Assembly (NCBI RefSeq): GCF_009755815.1
Contig: NZ_WRPK01000012.1
Location: 62,001-126,000 of the forward strand
DNA: 64,000 bases
Direction: 5' to 3'
DNA from: Flavisphingomonas formosensis
GTDB lineage: Bacteria > Pseudomonadota > Alphaproteobacteria > Sphingomonadales > Sphingomonadaceae
A program made the translations under genes and the position numbers. Under the pieces are notes generated by a model. The model worked only from the letters and a program-made list of their open reading frames with translations. It had not been told where the DNA came from and did no database searches. Positions 54,553-62,846 of this stretch are shown piece after piece. Every line of letters starts with the position of its first letter. Within the stretch, counting starts at the first letter, position 1.

Positions 54553-54939
54553 TCAGGCGAGCGGGGGTCCGGTGGCCGGTGGAGGCGGCGCGGCGAGGCC
54601 GCGGCCAATGGTGACGAAACCCGGTGCACCGGCCAGCCAGGGCAATAGCGTGACGATCGGCGCGACGAAGCCCGGCAGCGACGGCGTGTCGAGCGCGAGA
54701 GCGAGGCCGCTGAATGCGCAGGGCATTTCGGCGGCGCCATGCCCCTGGTCTCCGGTCCGGTGATGCGTGCCGTCGCTGGCGGCGCTCTGCCGCGGCAGCT
54801 CGATCTGCACGGGGCCGGCGCCGGTACAGATGGTGATGCGCAATCCGTCGGCCGTGTCGACCGGCATCCAGCCCTGGGGGACCAGCATGCGCATGAGCAG
54901 GGCGCAGATGATCAGCGCAAGCGTGAAGGCCTGCGGCAT
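54553..54939 (-). CDS. DUF2946 family protein
   Basis: A 128-residue protein with an N-terminal hydrophobic segment (FTLALIICALLMRML) followed by the family pattern VPQGWMPV and ITICTGAGPV. A His/Gly-containing middle (HHRTGDQGHG), a conserved-type cysteine in EMPCAFSG and a second hydrophobic region follow. DUF2946 proteins are small envelope proteins often encoded near copper-handling genes or TonB receptors. The ATG at 54939 follows AGGACGGG; the frame to 54969 is less likely. It lies 137 bp upstream of the TonB receptor on the same strand. Confidence 0.8.
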   Translation of the reverse strand: MPQAFTLALIICALLMRMLVPQGWMPVDTADGLRITICTGAGPVQIELPRQSAASDGTHHRTGDQGHGAAEMPCAFSGLALALDTPSLPGFVAPIVTLLPWLAGAPGFVTIGRGLAAPPPPATGPPLA

Positions 54940-55028
54940 GACCCGTCCTGTGCGAAGCGCCCGCGACATGGGCGGGGGCGATGGATCAATTCGCGCCCGC
55001 GTGCAAGATGGACAGAATGACCCTGCTG

Positions 55029-55802
55029 CTAAAGTCCCATGCTGCCGAGATCGCGCGCGACGCGGCGCAGCGCCGGCAGGCAGCGCATGTAAAGGTCCGC
55101 GAGCGGCACGCGTGCGGCCTGGGTGCCGATGTTGAGTGCGGCGACGAGGCCGGCACGCCCCGTTACCGGCACCGCGACGGAACGCAGGCCCGGCTCCAGT
55201 TCTTCGTCGACGATCGCGTAACCCTGGTCCCGCACCGTCGAGAAGATCGCCAGCAGGCTCGCCGGATCGGTCTGGGTGTGCGGCGTGACCGCTCTCAGTT
55301 CGGTACGCGCCAGATAGGCCTCCTGCTCGGCGCGCGGCAGGGAGGCAAGCAGGACGCGGCCCATAGAGGTGTTGTAGAGCGGCAGCCGGCTGCCGACGCG
55401 CAGCGCGACTGACATGATCCGCGAGACCTCGGCGCGCGCGACATAATAGACCTCATCCTCCTCGATTACGCCCAGCGAGCAGGATTCGTGGAGCTCGTCG
55501 CGCAGCTCGTCCAGCAAGGGCTGCGCCTTGAGCGCAAGCGAGCTGGAGGAGAGATAGGCATAACCCAACGCCAGCGTCTTCGGGCGTAGCACATAGTTGG
55601 TCTCGTCCTGCGCGGCATAGCCGAGGCGAACGAGCGTATGCAGGCAGCGCCGCACCGCGGGACGGCTGAGCCCGGTCAGACGAGAGGCCTGGGCGATGGT
55701 CATCGGCCGCTGCTGCTCGGCAAAGCAGCGCAGCACGGCAAGCCCCCGCGCCAACGAGGTCATGAAATCCGGGTCCCCCTCCGCCTCGATCGCGCCCGCC
55801 AT
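55029..55802 (-). CDS. IclR family regulator, PcaR/PobR-like
   Basis: 257 residues with an N-terminal winged helix-turn-helix (about 15-75, TIAQASRLTGLSRPAVRRCL) and a C-terminal IclR effector domain (about 90-250; GRVLLASL, DEELEPGLRSVAVPV). This sequence type groups with PcaR/PcaU/PobR regulators of protocatechuate and beta-ketoadipate catabolism. It is divergent from pcaIJ, and a dyad ATCGATAA...TTATCGAT lies between them. The frame opens at 56663, but the domain begins at the ATG at 55802. The likely inducer is 3-oxoadipate or a related acid (inference). Confidence 0.9.
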   Translation of the reverse strand: MAGAIEAEGDPDFMTSLARGLAVLRCFAEQQRPMTIAQASRLTGLSRPAVRRCLHTLVRLGYAAQDETNYVLRPKTLALGYAYLSSSSLALKAQPLLDELRDELHESCSLGVIEEDEVYYVARAEVSRIMSVALRVGSRLPLYNTSMGRVLLASLPRAEQEAYLARTELRAVTPHTQTDPASLLAIFSTVRDQGYAIVDEELEPGLRSVAVPVTGRAGLVAALNIGTQAARVPLADLYMRCLPALRRVARDLGSMGL

Positions 55803-55819
55803 CCCGCCCTCAATAATTG

Positions 55820-55851
55820 ATCGATAATCGTACAATATGACGTTTATCGAT
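55820..55851. promoter_or_regulatory. Candidate operator between the IclR regulator and pcaI
   Basis: An inverted repeat ATCGATAA(T)CG and CG(T)TTATCGAT spaced by ten bases, 17 bp upstream of the regulator start and about 60 bp upstream of pcaI. The CGATAATCG part resembles sites known for PcaU/PobR-type IclR regulators. Confidence 0.55.
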
Positions 55852-55910
55852 TGACACATCCCATGTCCAGTCGGACAGCGCGCGGACCGATCTACGGAAG
55901 GAAAGACGAG

Positions 55911-56600
55911 ATGATCGATAAGTCGGTGGAAAGCGCCGAAGCCGCAGTGGCCGATATCGGCGACGGCGCCTCGGTGATGATCGGCGGTTTCGGAACCGCC
56001 GGCATGCCGGACCAGCTCATCGACGCGCTGATCGCACGCGGCGTGGGCGATCTCACGATCATCAACAACAATGCCGGCAATGGCGAGACCGGCGTCGCCG
56101 CGCTGATCAAGGCCGGCCGTGTGCACAAGATCATCTGCTCCTTCCCCCGCCAATCCGACTCGCATCATTTCGATGCCGCCTATCGCGCCGGCCAGATCGA
56201 GCTGGAGTTGGTGCCGCAGGGCAATTTGGCGGCCCGCATCCAGGCCGCGGGAGCCGGGCTCGGCGCGATCTTCACGCCGACCGGCTTCGGCACCCTGCTG
56301 GCCGAAAGCAAGGAAACGCGCCGGATCGACGGGCGCGACTATGTGCTGGAATATCCGATCCGTGCCGATTTCGCGCTGATCAAGGCGCTGAAGGGCGATC
56401 GCTGGGGCAATCTCGTCTACCGCAAGACGGCGCGGAACTTCGGGCCGATCATGGCGATGGCCGCCGCGACGACGATCGCACAGGTTTCCGCGATCGTGCC
56501 GCTGGGCGGGCTTGACCCCGAGGTGGTGGTGACACCGGGGATCTTCGTCCAGCGCGTCGTCCAGATCGCGACCGCCGCCACGCAACCCATGGCCGCCTGA
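55911..56600 (+). CDS. pcaI: 3-oxoadipate CoA-transferase subunit A
   Basis: 229 residues of the CoA-transferase alpha family: IGGFGTAGMPDQLIDAL at about 27-43, NNNAGNGETG at about 57-66, and GTLLAESKETR with DYVLEYPI. With the beta subunit it moves CoA from succinyl-CoA to 3-oxoadipate in the beta-ketoadipate pathway. The ATG at 55911 follows GGAAGGAAAGACGAG; the in-frame ATG at 55851 has no such signal. It is 13 bp before pcaJ and divergent from a PcaR-like regulator. A role as a general 3-oxoacid CoA-transferase is the alternative. Confidence 0.87.
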   Translation: MIDKSVESAEAAVADIGDGASVMIGGFGTAGMPDQLIDALIARGVGDLTIINNNAGNGETGVAALIKAGRVHKIICSFPRQSDSHHFDAAYRAGQIELELVPQGNLAARIQAAGAGLGAIFTPTGFGTLLAESKETRRIDGRDYVLEYPIRADFALIKALKGDRWGNLVYRKTARNFGPIMAMAAATTIAQVSAIVPLGGLDPEVVVTPGIFVQRVVQIATAATQPMAA

Positions 56601-56613
56601 CCGGAGAGACAAT

Positions 56614-57270
56614 ATGAACCGCATGACCCGCGACCAGATGGCCGCCCGCGTCGCCCGCGACATTCCCGAAGGCGCCTATGTGAATCTCGGCATCGGCCTG
56701 CCCACCAAAGTGGCCGATTTCCTGCCTGTGGAGCGCGACATCTTCCTGCAGAGCGAGAACGGCCTGCTCGGCATGGGCCCGGCGCCGGCAAAGGGCGAGG
56801 AGGATGCCGAGCTGATCAACGCCGGCAAGCAGCCGGTGACGCTGCTGACCGGCGGCTGCTTCTTCCATCATGCCGACAGCTTCGCGATGATGCGCGGCGG
56901 TCATCTCGACATCTGCGTGCTCGGCGCCTTCCAGGTCTCGATCCACGGCGATCTCGCCAACTGGCACACCGGCGAGCCGGGCGCGATCCCGGCGGTAGGC
57001 GGCGCGATGGACCTCGCGATCGGCGCGAAGCAGACCTTCGTGATGATGGACCTGCTCACCAAGCAGGGCGAGAGCAAGCTGGTCGAGCGCTGCACCTATC
57101 CGCTGACCGGGCTCGGCTGCGTCTCGCGCATCTACACCGATCTCGGCGTGATCGCGGTCGGCCCAGAGGGTGCGCGCGTGATCGAGCTGGTCGACGGGTT
57201 GACGATCGAAGAATTGCGGCGGCTCACGGGTGTGCCGCTGGCTTTCGCGAGACAAATTGAGACAGCCTGA
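56614..57270 (+). CDS. pcaJ: 3-oxoadipate CoA-transferase subunit B
   Basis: 218 residues of the CoA-transferase beta family. The catalytic glutamate lies in SENGLLGMGP (about 49-58). NLGIGLPTKVADF and the GAIPAVGGAMDLAIGA motif are also visible. It forms the heteromeric enzyme with the product of the preceding gene. After its stop the convergent carboxymuconolactone-decarboxylase-family gene ends 33 bp away. Confidence 0.88.
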   Translation: MNRMTRDQMAARVARDIPEGAYVNLGIGLPTKVADFLPVERDIFLQSENGLLGMGPAPAKGEEDAELINAGKQPVTLLTGGCFFHHADSFAMMRGGHLDICVLGAFQVSIHGDLANWHTGEPGAIPAVGGAMDLAIGAKQTFVMMDLLTKQGESKLVERCTYPLTGLGCVSRIYTDLGVIAVGPEGARVIELVDGLTIEELRRLTGVPLAFARQIETA

Positions 57271-57303
57271 CACCCTCTCTTCGTCATCACGACATATCCC
57301 CCC

Positions 57304-57678
57304 TCATCCCAAGCCGAGCTCGGCGATCAGCTTCTCGGTCGCGAGGAAGGCCGGCGAGGCATAGGGATAGCCGACATAGGGCAGCGTCATCAGCACGACG
57401 GCGCGCAGCTCCTCCGCGGTCATCTCGCCATTTTGCAGCGCGGAGCGGGCGTGGATCGCGAACAGGGAAGGATCGGCGCCCGATCCGGCGAGCACGCCCA
57501 TCACCACCATCCGCTTTTCCCGGAACGACAGCCGCTCGTCGCCCCAGAAATCGTTGAACATCTTCATGCTCATGCCGGAATAGCCCTTGGGCTCGACCTT
57601 GGCAGGCATTGGCACGACATCGCCATAGCATTTGGTGAAGAGCGCCTTGCCGTTGGCGATCATCTCCTCCTCGGTCAT
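57304..57678 (-). CDS. Carboxymuconolactone decarboxylase family protein
   Basis: A 124-residue protein with the CMD fold pattern FNDFWGDERLSFREKRM, then FAIHARSALQNGEMTAEEL (the histidine region of the family, about 73-91) and LPYVGYPYASPAFLATEK. The length fits a PcaC-type or CMD-like single-domain protein rather than an AhpD (no CxxC). The ATG at 57678 follows GAGGAGAGG. It converges with pcaIJ, suggesting a link to protocatechuate breakdown, but 4-carboxymuconolactone decarboxylase activity is not proven by sequence. Confidence 0.82.
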   Translation of the reverse strand: MTEEEMIANGKALFTKCYGDVVPMPAKVEPKGYSGMSMKMFNDFWGDERLSFREKRMVVMGVLAGSGADPSLFAIHARSALQNGEMTAEELRAVVLMTLPYVGYPYASPAFLATEKLIAELGLG

Positions 57679-57930
57679 TTCCCTCTCCTCATGCGGATCT
57701 CCACAGCCGCGCGAGGATGAGGCGCGGCGGACGCAATGCAATCTCGGTGGCGGGACGATCACCGCGCGGCCACAATCATTGCCCTTTTTCCCGATGAGCC
57801 CGCCGTGAAGACCCAGCTGGATCAAGATCGTTTCTCATGCGTTCCCAATGCTGCCATCTTATGCGCGCGCCGCCACAGCGCGATCGGCGCGAGCGATCAA
57901 TGCCCGCAAGGGCCAGGGGAGACCAACGTC

Positions 57931-58497
57931 GTGAACAGAATGGCCACAATCGGCACGGGAATGATGGCGCTGCTGATCGCATCAAGAGCGATCGCGGCGC
58001 AGGACAGCGGCGAAGCGCCCAAGCCCGCAGCGGCGCAGCAACAGCCGCAACAGGAACAACAACGGTCCGGCGAAGCGCCGAAATCGGACGGGGTGCGTGA
58101 TACGGTACGCACCGGCGGCAAGATCGTCGCCCAGCCGGCGCACGACGTCGGCCTCGCCAAGACCAAGATTCCGCCCGTTCTGGAAGCGGCGCGGGATAAT
58201 CCCTACGGTACGGCCGGGCTCAAGACCTGCGCCCAGATCGGCAGCGCGCGGCGCGCTCTCAATGACGTGCTGGGCCCGGACTTCGACGTGAAGCCGGAAA
58301 AGAAGGAAAACCGGGCGGGCAAGCTGGCGGAGGCGGGTGGGAAATCCGTGGTCAACGCCTTCATCCCGTTTCGCGGGCTGGTGCGCGAGATTTCCGGAGC
58401 GGCGCCCGAGGAGCGGCGCCTCAACGAAGCGATCAGCGCGGGCTATGCACGGCGCGGTTTCCTGCGCGGGCTCGCCGCTTCGCGCCGGTGTCGCTGA
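57931..58497 (+). CDS. Exported protein of unknown function
   Basis: 188 residues (GTG at 57931 after GGGGAGACC; an ATG at 57940 would also work). A signal-like segment (MATIGTGMMALLIASRAIAAQ) is followed by a Gln/Pro-rich linker and a conserved-looking domain: DTVRTGGKIVAQPAHDVGL, IPPVLEAA, NPYGTAGLKTCAQI, VVNAFIPFRGLVREISGA. The AHDVGLAKTKIPP part looks like sphingomonad hypothetical proteins. The function is not recognised. Confidence 0.65.
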   Translation: MNRMATIGTGMMALLIASRAIAAQDSGEAPKPAAAQQQPQQEQQRSGEAPKSDGVRDTVRTGGKIVAQPAHDVGLAKTKIPPVLEAARDNPYGTAGLKTCAQIGSARRALNDVLGPDFDVKPEKKENRAGKLAEAGGKSVVNAFIPFRGLVREISGAAPEERRLNEAISAGYARRGFLRGLAASRRCR

Positions 58498-58521
58498 GCG
58501 GCCGTTCGTCAGGGGCCAGGA

Positions 58522-58698
58522 TCAGGCGAGAAGACCGCTGAGGAACCAGCGCCGCGTGGCAGCGGTGCGGATCAGGTGGCACCCGCAATCGCGGCACACC
58601 GAACGCAGCACGTCCCCGTCGGACGTCCGCGTGATCGGATTCGGCCTGTGAACGCCGTTGCGGCAATCAGACCGCTTTCTTCTCCGTCTTGTAGCCAT
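58522..58698 (-). CDS. Small zinc-ribbon-like protein
   Basis: 58 residues, rich in Arg (MATRRRRKRSDCRNGVHR) and with a CRDCGC motif. Together with the earlier DCRNGVH cysteine and histidine this could hold one zinc ion. The ATG at 58698 has GGGAG at good spacing; an upstream in-frame ATG at 58734 is less likely. No named family is recognised. It converges with the gene ending at 58497. Confidence 0.6.
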   Translation of the reverse strand: MATRRRRKRSDCRNGVHRPNPITRTSDGDVLRSVCRDCGCHLIRTAATRRWFLSGLLA

Positions 58699-58896
58699 GT
58701 GCGACTCCCAGCAGCAGGATGAGGGGAGTCGCACCGGAGGGTCTCTCTGAGATTTCAGAATATTTCAGAGACGATTCATTCCGTCCGGACCGAAATTTTC
58801 GCGCAGCGGATCAGGCCTGTCTGGAAATGCGCCGGCGGCGCATTATGCGGCAGCGGATCCGAAACTCGCTCGCTCGCGCGTTCTCAGGCAATTTGC

Positions 58897-59514
58897 TCAG
58901 CCGTCGAGTATCCAGCGGTAGCGGCCGGTGAGCGGATGATCGAACAGTGCGATCTCTTCCCGCGCGCCGGCGCCGATATTGTGGATCACGCATCCCGGCC
59001 GCCCGCCGGGCCGCCGATCCGAGACGATGCCGATATGCGGCAGCCGACCGCCGATCAGCCTGGTGAAGATGTCGCCCGGTCGCCATGCCTCGGGATCGGC
59101 AGGAACCGGCAGGCGCGCGCCCTGCTGCGCCAGGAAGGTCTGCAAATTGGGCACGCGGCGATGATCGATGCTGCGATCCGGCGCAACGAGCCCCCATCGC
59201 CGCGGATAGGCACCGAAGGCGCGGCGCATATCGGCGTTGACGAGCGCCTGGAGATCGAGCCCGAAGGCATCGCGATAGGCGCGGATCACCACATCGGTGC
59301 ATACGCCGCGGCTGCGCGGCACGTCGCCATCAGGGAAAGCCAGCGCGGTATAGCCCGGATCATAGGCAAGCGTCACGCCGACCTGCCGGCGGGCGGCGGC
59401 GGTCAGCGCCGCGGCAGGGCGTAGCGATCGGGCAGCTGAGGCAAGCGACGGAAATCCGGCCGCGCCGGCAAGACCGGCCAGGATGCCGCGGCGTGTGAAG
59501 CTGGGGGCGCTCAT
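58897..59514 (-). CDS. DUF1287 family exported protein
   Basis: 205 residues with a twin-arginine-type signal (TRRGILAGLAGAAGFPSLASA). A domain typical of DUF1287 follows: YDPGYTALAFPDGDVPRSRGVCTDVVIRAYR (Cys at about 72, with FDP/YDP before it), RSIDHRRVPNLQTF, and HIGIVSD and VIHNIGAGA near the end. The conserved Cys and His suggest a papain-like or NlpC-related hydrolase, a proposal for this family rather than a proven activity. It is monocistronic and divergent from the MFS gene. Confidence 0.88.
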   Translation of the reverse strand: MSAPSFTRRGILAGLAGAAGFPSLASAARSLRPAAALTAAARRQVGVTLAYDPGYTALAFPDGDVPRSRGVCTDVVIRAYRDAFGLDLQALVNADMRRAFGAYPRRWGLVAPDRSIDHRRVPNLQTFLAQQGARLPVPADPEAWRPGDIFTRLIGGRLPHIGIVSDRRPGGRPGCVIHNIGAGAREEIALFDHPLTGRYRWILDG

Positions 59515-59625
59515 CGCGGTGATGATGCATCAAACCAGCGCCGATCGGTAGGCAAAGCCTCGCGCAGGCGCTAACCGGTACGCACCGGCCGGCGGCAATG
59601 GCTGCCGCGGCCGGCGGAGCAACCG

Positions 59626-60855
59626 TTGACCGAGACTTCCCGATCCAGCGCGGTGCGCTTCGTCTTGGTGACGATCTTCCTCGATTCGATCGGGTTCGGC
59701 ATCGTCATGCCGGTGATTCCACGGCTCGTCATGGAACTCGGCCATGTCAGCCTCGCCAAGGCGACTGGTATCGGTGGCTGGCTGGCGGCGATCTATGCGC
59801 TGCTGCAATTTCTTTGCGGTCCGCTGATGGGCAATCTCGGCGATCGCTACGGCCGCCGGCCGGTGCTGCTGGCCGCCATGGCCGGGCTCGGCATCGACTA
59901 TCTGCTGATGGCGGTCGCACCCCGCCTCGGCTGGCTGTTTCTCGGCCGCGCCCTGGCTGGGATCTTCGGCGCTTCCTTCGGCCCCGCCCAGGCCGCGCTC
60001 GCCGATATCAGCCGGCCGGAGGAGCGCGCGCGCGTATTCGGCTTCGTCGGCGCGGCGTTCGGCACCGGCTTCATCGTCGGGCCTGCAATCGGCGGGTTGC
60101 TCGGCGAACTCGGCCCCCGCGCGCCCTTCTATGCCGCAGCCGCGCTTTCCGCGCTCAACTTCGTCTATGGCAGCTTCCTCTTTCCCGAGACTTTGCCTGC
60201 CGAGCGCCGTCGCCCGTTCGATCTGCGCCGCGCCAATCCGCTGGGCGCGCTCATCTCGCTGCGATCCATCCAGGGCGTGTTGCCGCTGGCCGCGGTGAAC
60301 TTCTTCTGGATGATCGCGCATATGGTCTACCCCGCAACCTGGGCTTATTTCGCAATCGCGCGCTACGGCTGGTCGTCGGGCATGATCGGTGCGTCGCTGG
60401 CCTTCGTCGGCATCACCATGGTGCTGGTGCAGACGCTGCTGATGGGCCGGATCGTCAGCGCGATCGGCGAATGGCGCGCCGCGCTCCTAGGCATGGGCAT
60501 CGGCGTGGTGAGCTTCGTCGGCTATATGCTCTCCACGCAGGGCTGGATGGCTTTCGCGATCATGGCGGTTACCTGCTGCGAGGCGATCGCAGGGCCCGCG
60601 CTGAGCGCGATGATGTCGACCCGCGCGCCGAATGATGCGCAGGGCGAACTGCAGGGCTTCAACCAGAGCGTCGGCGCAATCGCCTCGATCCTGGCGCCCA
60701 TGCTGCTCAATCCGGCCCTCGCCTATTTCACCAGCAAGGCAGCGCCGGTCTATTTTCCCGGCGCAGCCTTCGCGATCGCGGCGGTCGCCGGGCTGGTCGC
60801 GCTGCTGATGCTGCTGCGTCTCGGCTACCGGCGCGAAGCGCCGACCGCGCACTGA
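59626..60855 (+). CDS. MFS transporter, TetA/TCR-like drug:H+ antiporter family
   Basis: 409 residues and 12 hydrophobic segments. The start LVTIFLDSIGFGIVMPVIPR is the helix-1 signature of the TCR/Tet group, and loop 2-3 has GNLGDRYGRRPVLL, the major-facilitator motif A. A TTG start at 59626 is chosen because GGAG lies seven bases before it and homology begins there. The protein resembles tetracycline-type exporters, but many such proteins export other compounds; resistance cannot be inferred. It converges with the glycosyltransferase gene (6-bp gap). Confidence 0.87.
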   Translation: MTETSRSSAVRFVLVTIFLDSIGFGIVMPVIPRLVMELGHVSLAKATGIGGWLAAIYALLQFLCGPLMGNLGDRYGRRPVLLAAMAGLGIDYLLMAVAPRLGWLFLGRALAGIFGASFGPAQAALADISRPEERARVFGFVGAAFGTGFIVGPAIGGLLGELGPRAPFYAAAALSALNFVYGSFLFPETLPAERRRPFDLRRANPLGALISLRSIQGVLPLAAVNFFWMIAHMVYPATWAYFAIARYGWSSGMIGASLAFVGITMVLVQTLLMGRIVSAIGEWRAALLGMGIGVVSFVGYMLSTQGWMAFAIMAVTCCEAIAGPALSAMMSTRAPNDAQGELQGFNQSVGAIASILAPMLLNPALAYFTSKAAPVYFPGAAFAIAAVAGLVALLMLLRLGYRREAPTAH

Positions 60856-60861
60856 CCAGCG

Positions 60862-62028
60862 TCAGCGACGCAGCAGTTCCTCGATCGCGGCCATGGCCTC
60901 ATCCTGCGCATTTCGGGCAAGGCGCGCGCGAAACCGGGGCGCGGCTGCTCGCGCGCGTTTCGTCAGGACGGAGTCGCCAGCAAGCCGGCGGAGCGTCGCG
61001 CCGAAGCTTTGCGCATCGAACCGCCCCGCCTCCACGGTCTCGCCGAGACCGAGGCCGGTGATCGCGGCAGCGGTAAGACTCTTTTCCATGTCGAACGGCA
61101 GGATCAGCTGCGGCAGGCCAGCGATGAGCGCCGAACTCACGAAGCCGAGGCCACCCTGCGAAACCAGCAACCCGGCCTCGCCGACGATCCGGGCGAAGGG
61201 CACGGGCAGCGGCTCGATCCGGAAGCCTGTCGCCGCCAGGCCGGCCGCCTCCGCGGGAGACAGAGCGCGAACGTGGAGCGTGACGGCAAGGCCCGAAGCG
61301 GCGAGACCGTCGAGAAACGCCGCCGGCAACCGCGCCGGTTCGGACAGATAGACGAACACTTCCTTGCCCTCACCTGCTGCGGGCACCGGTCCATCCGTCA
61401 CCGGCGCGCCATGGCCCGTCGGGCGCCATGCGCGATAGGGATCGAGCTCGACAAAGGTGGACACCAACGCGCAATCGCTGGCGAACAGCGCCGGCAAGCT
61501 GGCAAGCGGAGACCGGCCACAGGCGGCGCGGGCGACGTTGAGCCGGTCGCGTAGCGCCTCCTCCGGCTCGCGCGGGGCATCGGCGCCGAGCGCGGGAAAA
61601 TGATCGAGATTCGCCGGCGGCAGAGAGAAGCCGTTGCCCAACGCCAGCAGCGGCACCCTGCCGTGCGCGGCCATCATCAGCCCAGGCGCGAATTCGGCCG
61701 CGACGGCATCGGGACGGACCGCGCCGATCAGCCCATCCCAGGCGCGCAGCATCCCGGTCATGGCCGCGATGTCGCCTAGGCCGAGCGTCGCCAAAATGTC
61801 GCCCATGCCACGTGGCGGCCCCGCGGCGCGGCGAGCGAGCGTGACGATCTGGCCCGGCCAAAGCGGGGCCTGCAATATCTCCGCCACGTCCTCCGGCAGA
61901 GCGCCGACCTGCTGCAGTGCAAGAATCGGGCGGTGCCCGTGCGCGCGCAGCCGACGGGCGAGCCGCGTCAGGCGTACCGCGTGGCCGCGCCCTGCTCCGA
62001 GTTCCCAACCGAGCAGGATGCGCGCCAT
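60862..62028 (-). CDS. Glycosyltransferase (GT1/MurG-like fold)
   Basis: 388 residues of the two-domain GT-B type: N-terminal LLGWELGAGRGHAVRLTRLA (glycine-rich acceptor loop) and C-terminal VSQGGLGFVSSALIAGLPQLILPF (about 305-330), the donor-binding region of nucleotide-sugar transferases related to UGT/MurG. The acceptor and sugar are unknown. It starts 3 bp after the stop of the CinA-like gene and is probably cotranscribed with it. Confidence 0.85.
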   Translation of the reverse strand: MARILLGWELGAGRGHAVRLTRLARRLRAHGHRPILALQQVGALPEDVAEILQAPLWPGQIVTLARRAAGPPRGMGDILATLGLGDIAAMTGMLRAWDGLIGAVRPDAVAAEFAPGLMMAAHGRVPLLALGNGFSLPPANLDHFPALGADAPREPEEALRDRLNVARAACGRSPLASLPALFASDCALVSTFVELDPYRAWRPTGHGAPVTDGPVPAAGEGKEVFVYLSEPARLPAAFLDGLAASGLAVTLHVRALSPAEAAGLAATGFRIEPLPVPFARIVGEAGLLVSQGGLGFVSSALIAGLPQLILPFDMEKSLTAAAITGLGLGETVEAGRFDAQSFGATLRRLAGDSVLTKRARAAAPRFRARLARNAQDEAMAAIEELLRR

Positions 62029-62031
62029 GCG

Positions 62032-62790
62032 TCAGATACCGTCGATCACGCCTTCCCGGCCGGCGGCATGGAGCGCAGCGATCAGCGCAGCCGCGCAGGC
62101 ATCGAGCCGCTCCGCATCGGTGGACCGGATCACGAAATTGGCGCCTACGCGGCCGTCCCGAAAGAAAGGGTAGCTCCCGATCTGGCAGCCTTCGAAGGCG
62201 CGCTCGATCGAAGCCAGCATGTCGGCCACCTCGCTCTCGGGTACCCAGCAGCCGACCACGCGGGAGATGAGCGGCCGGCCGCCCTCCAGCTTGCCGGACA
62301 GCGCCTCCAGCATGAGGCCGGCAATATGCGGCACCCCCGCGAGGATGAAGATGTTGCCGTGGCGGATGCCGGGCGCGCCCGACATACTGTTCTCGATCAG
62401 CTCGGCGCCCTCGGGCACACGGGCCATGCGCATACGTGCCTCGGTGAGGCCACCGCGTGATTGATAATAGCCTTCGAGTGCGGCGCGTGCACGAGGATGG
62501 ATGATTACCGGTACCCCGATCGCCTCCGCGATCGCATCGACGGTAATATCGTCATGGGTAGGGCCGATGCCACCCGTGGTGAAGAGATAGTCGTTGCGCC
62601 TGCGCAACGCATTGACCGCTTCCACGATCGCATCGGTCACGTCCGGCACCACGCGGACCTCGGCAAGCCGGATGCCTTGCAGGTTCAGCCAGAGCGCGAC
62701 CTGCGAGATATTCTTGTCCTGCGTGCGGCCCGACAGAATCTCGTCGCCGATCACCAGGAGACCGGCCGTCCAAATGCGCTCGTTTGCCAT
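62032..62790 (-). CDS. CinA/MoaB-like molybdopterin-binding domain protein
   Basis: 252 residues with the molybdopterin-binding/CinA N-terminal motif GLLVIGDEILSGRTQDKN (about 9-26) and TTGGIGPTHDDITVDAIA (about 70-87). It lacks the C-terminal CinA deamidase domain. Such proteins act in nucleotide/NAD repair or molybdenum cofactor chemistry; the exact role of the short form is unclear. The ATG at 62790 is chosen because homology starts there; the frame opens at 62841 in the leader of map. It is divergent from map (56 bp) and just upstream of a glycosyltransferase gene. Confidence 0.85.
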   Translation of the reverse strand: MANERIWTAGLLVIGDEILSGRTQDKNISQVALWLNLQGIRLAEVRVVPDVTDAIVEAVNALRRRNDYLFTTGGIGPTHDDITVDAIAEAIGVPVIIHPRARAALEGYYQSRGGLTEARMRMARVPEGAELIENSMSGAPGIRHGNIFILAGVPHIAGLMLEALSGKLEGGRPLISRVVGCWVPESEVADMLASIERAFEGCQIGSYPFFRDGRVGANFVIRSTDAERLDACAAALIAALHAAGREGVIDGI

Positions 62791-62846
62791 GGCATGAGGC
62801 CATAACGCGGCAAGGGCCGCTCGCAAAGCCGGACGGAGCACGCTAT

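Noticed and set aside
59626-60855. Calling the MFS exporter a tetracycline resistance gene
   Set aside because: It shares the Tet/TCR helix-1 signature, but this group also contains many exporters of other compounds, so only the family is stated.
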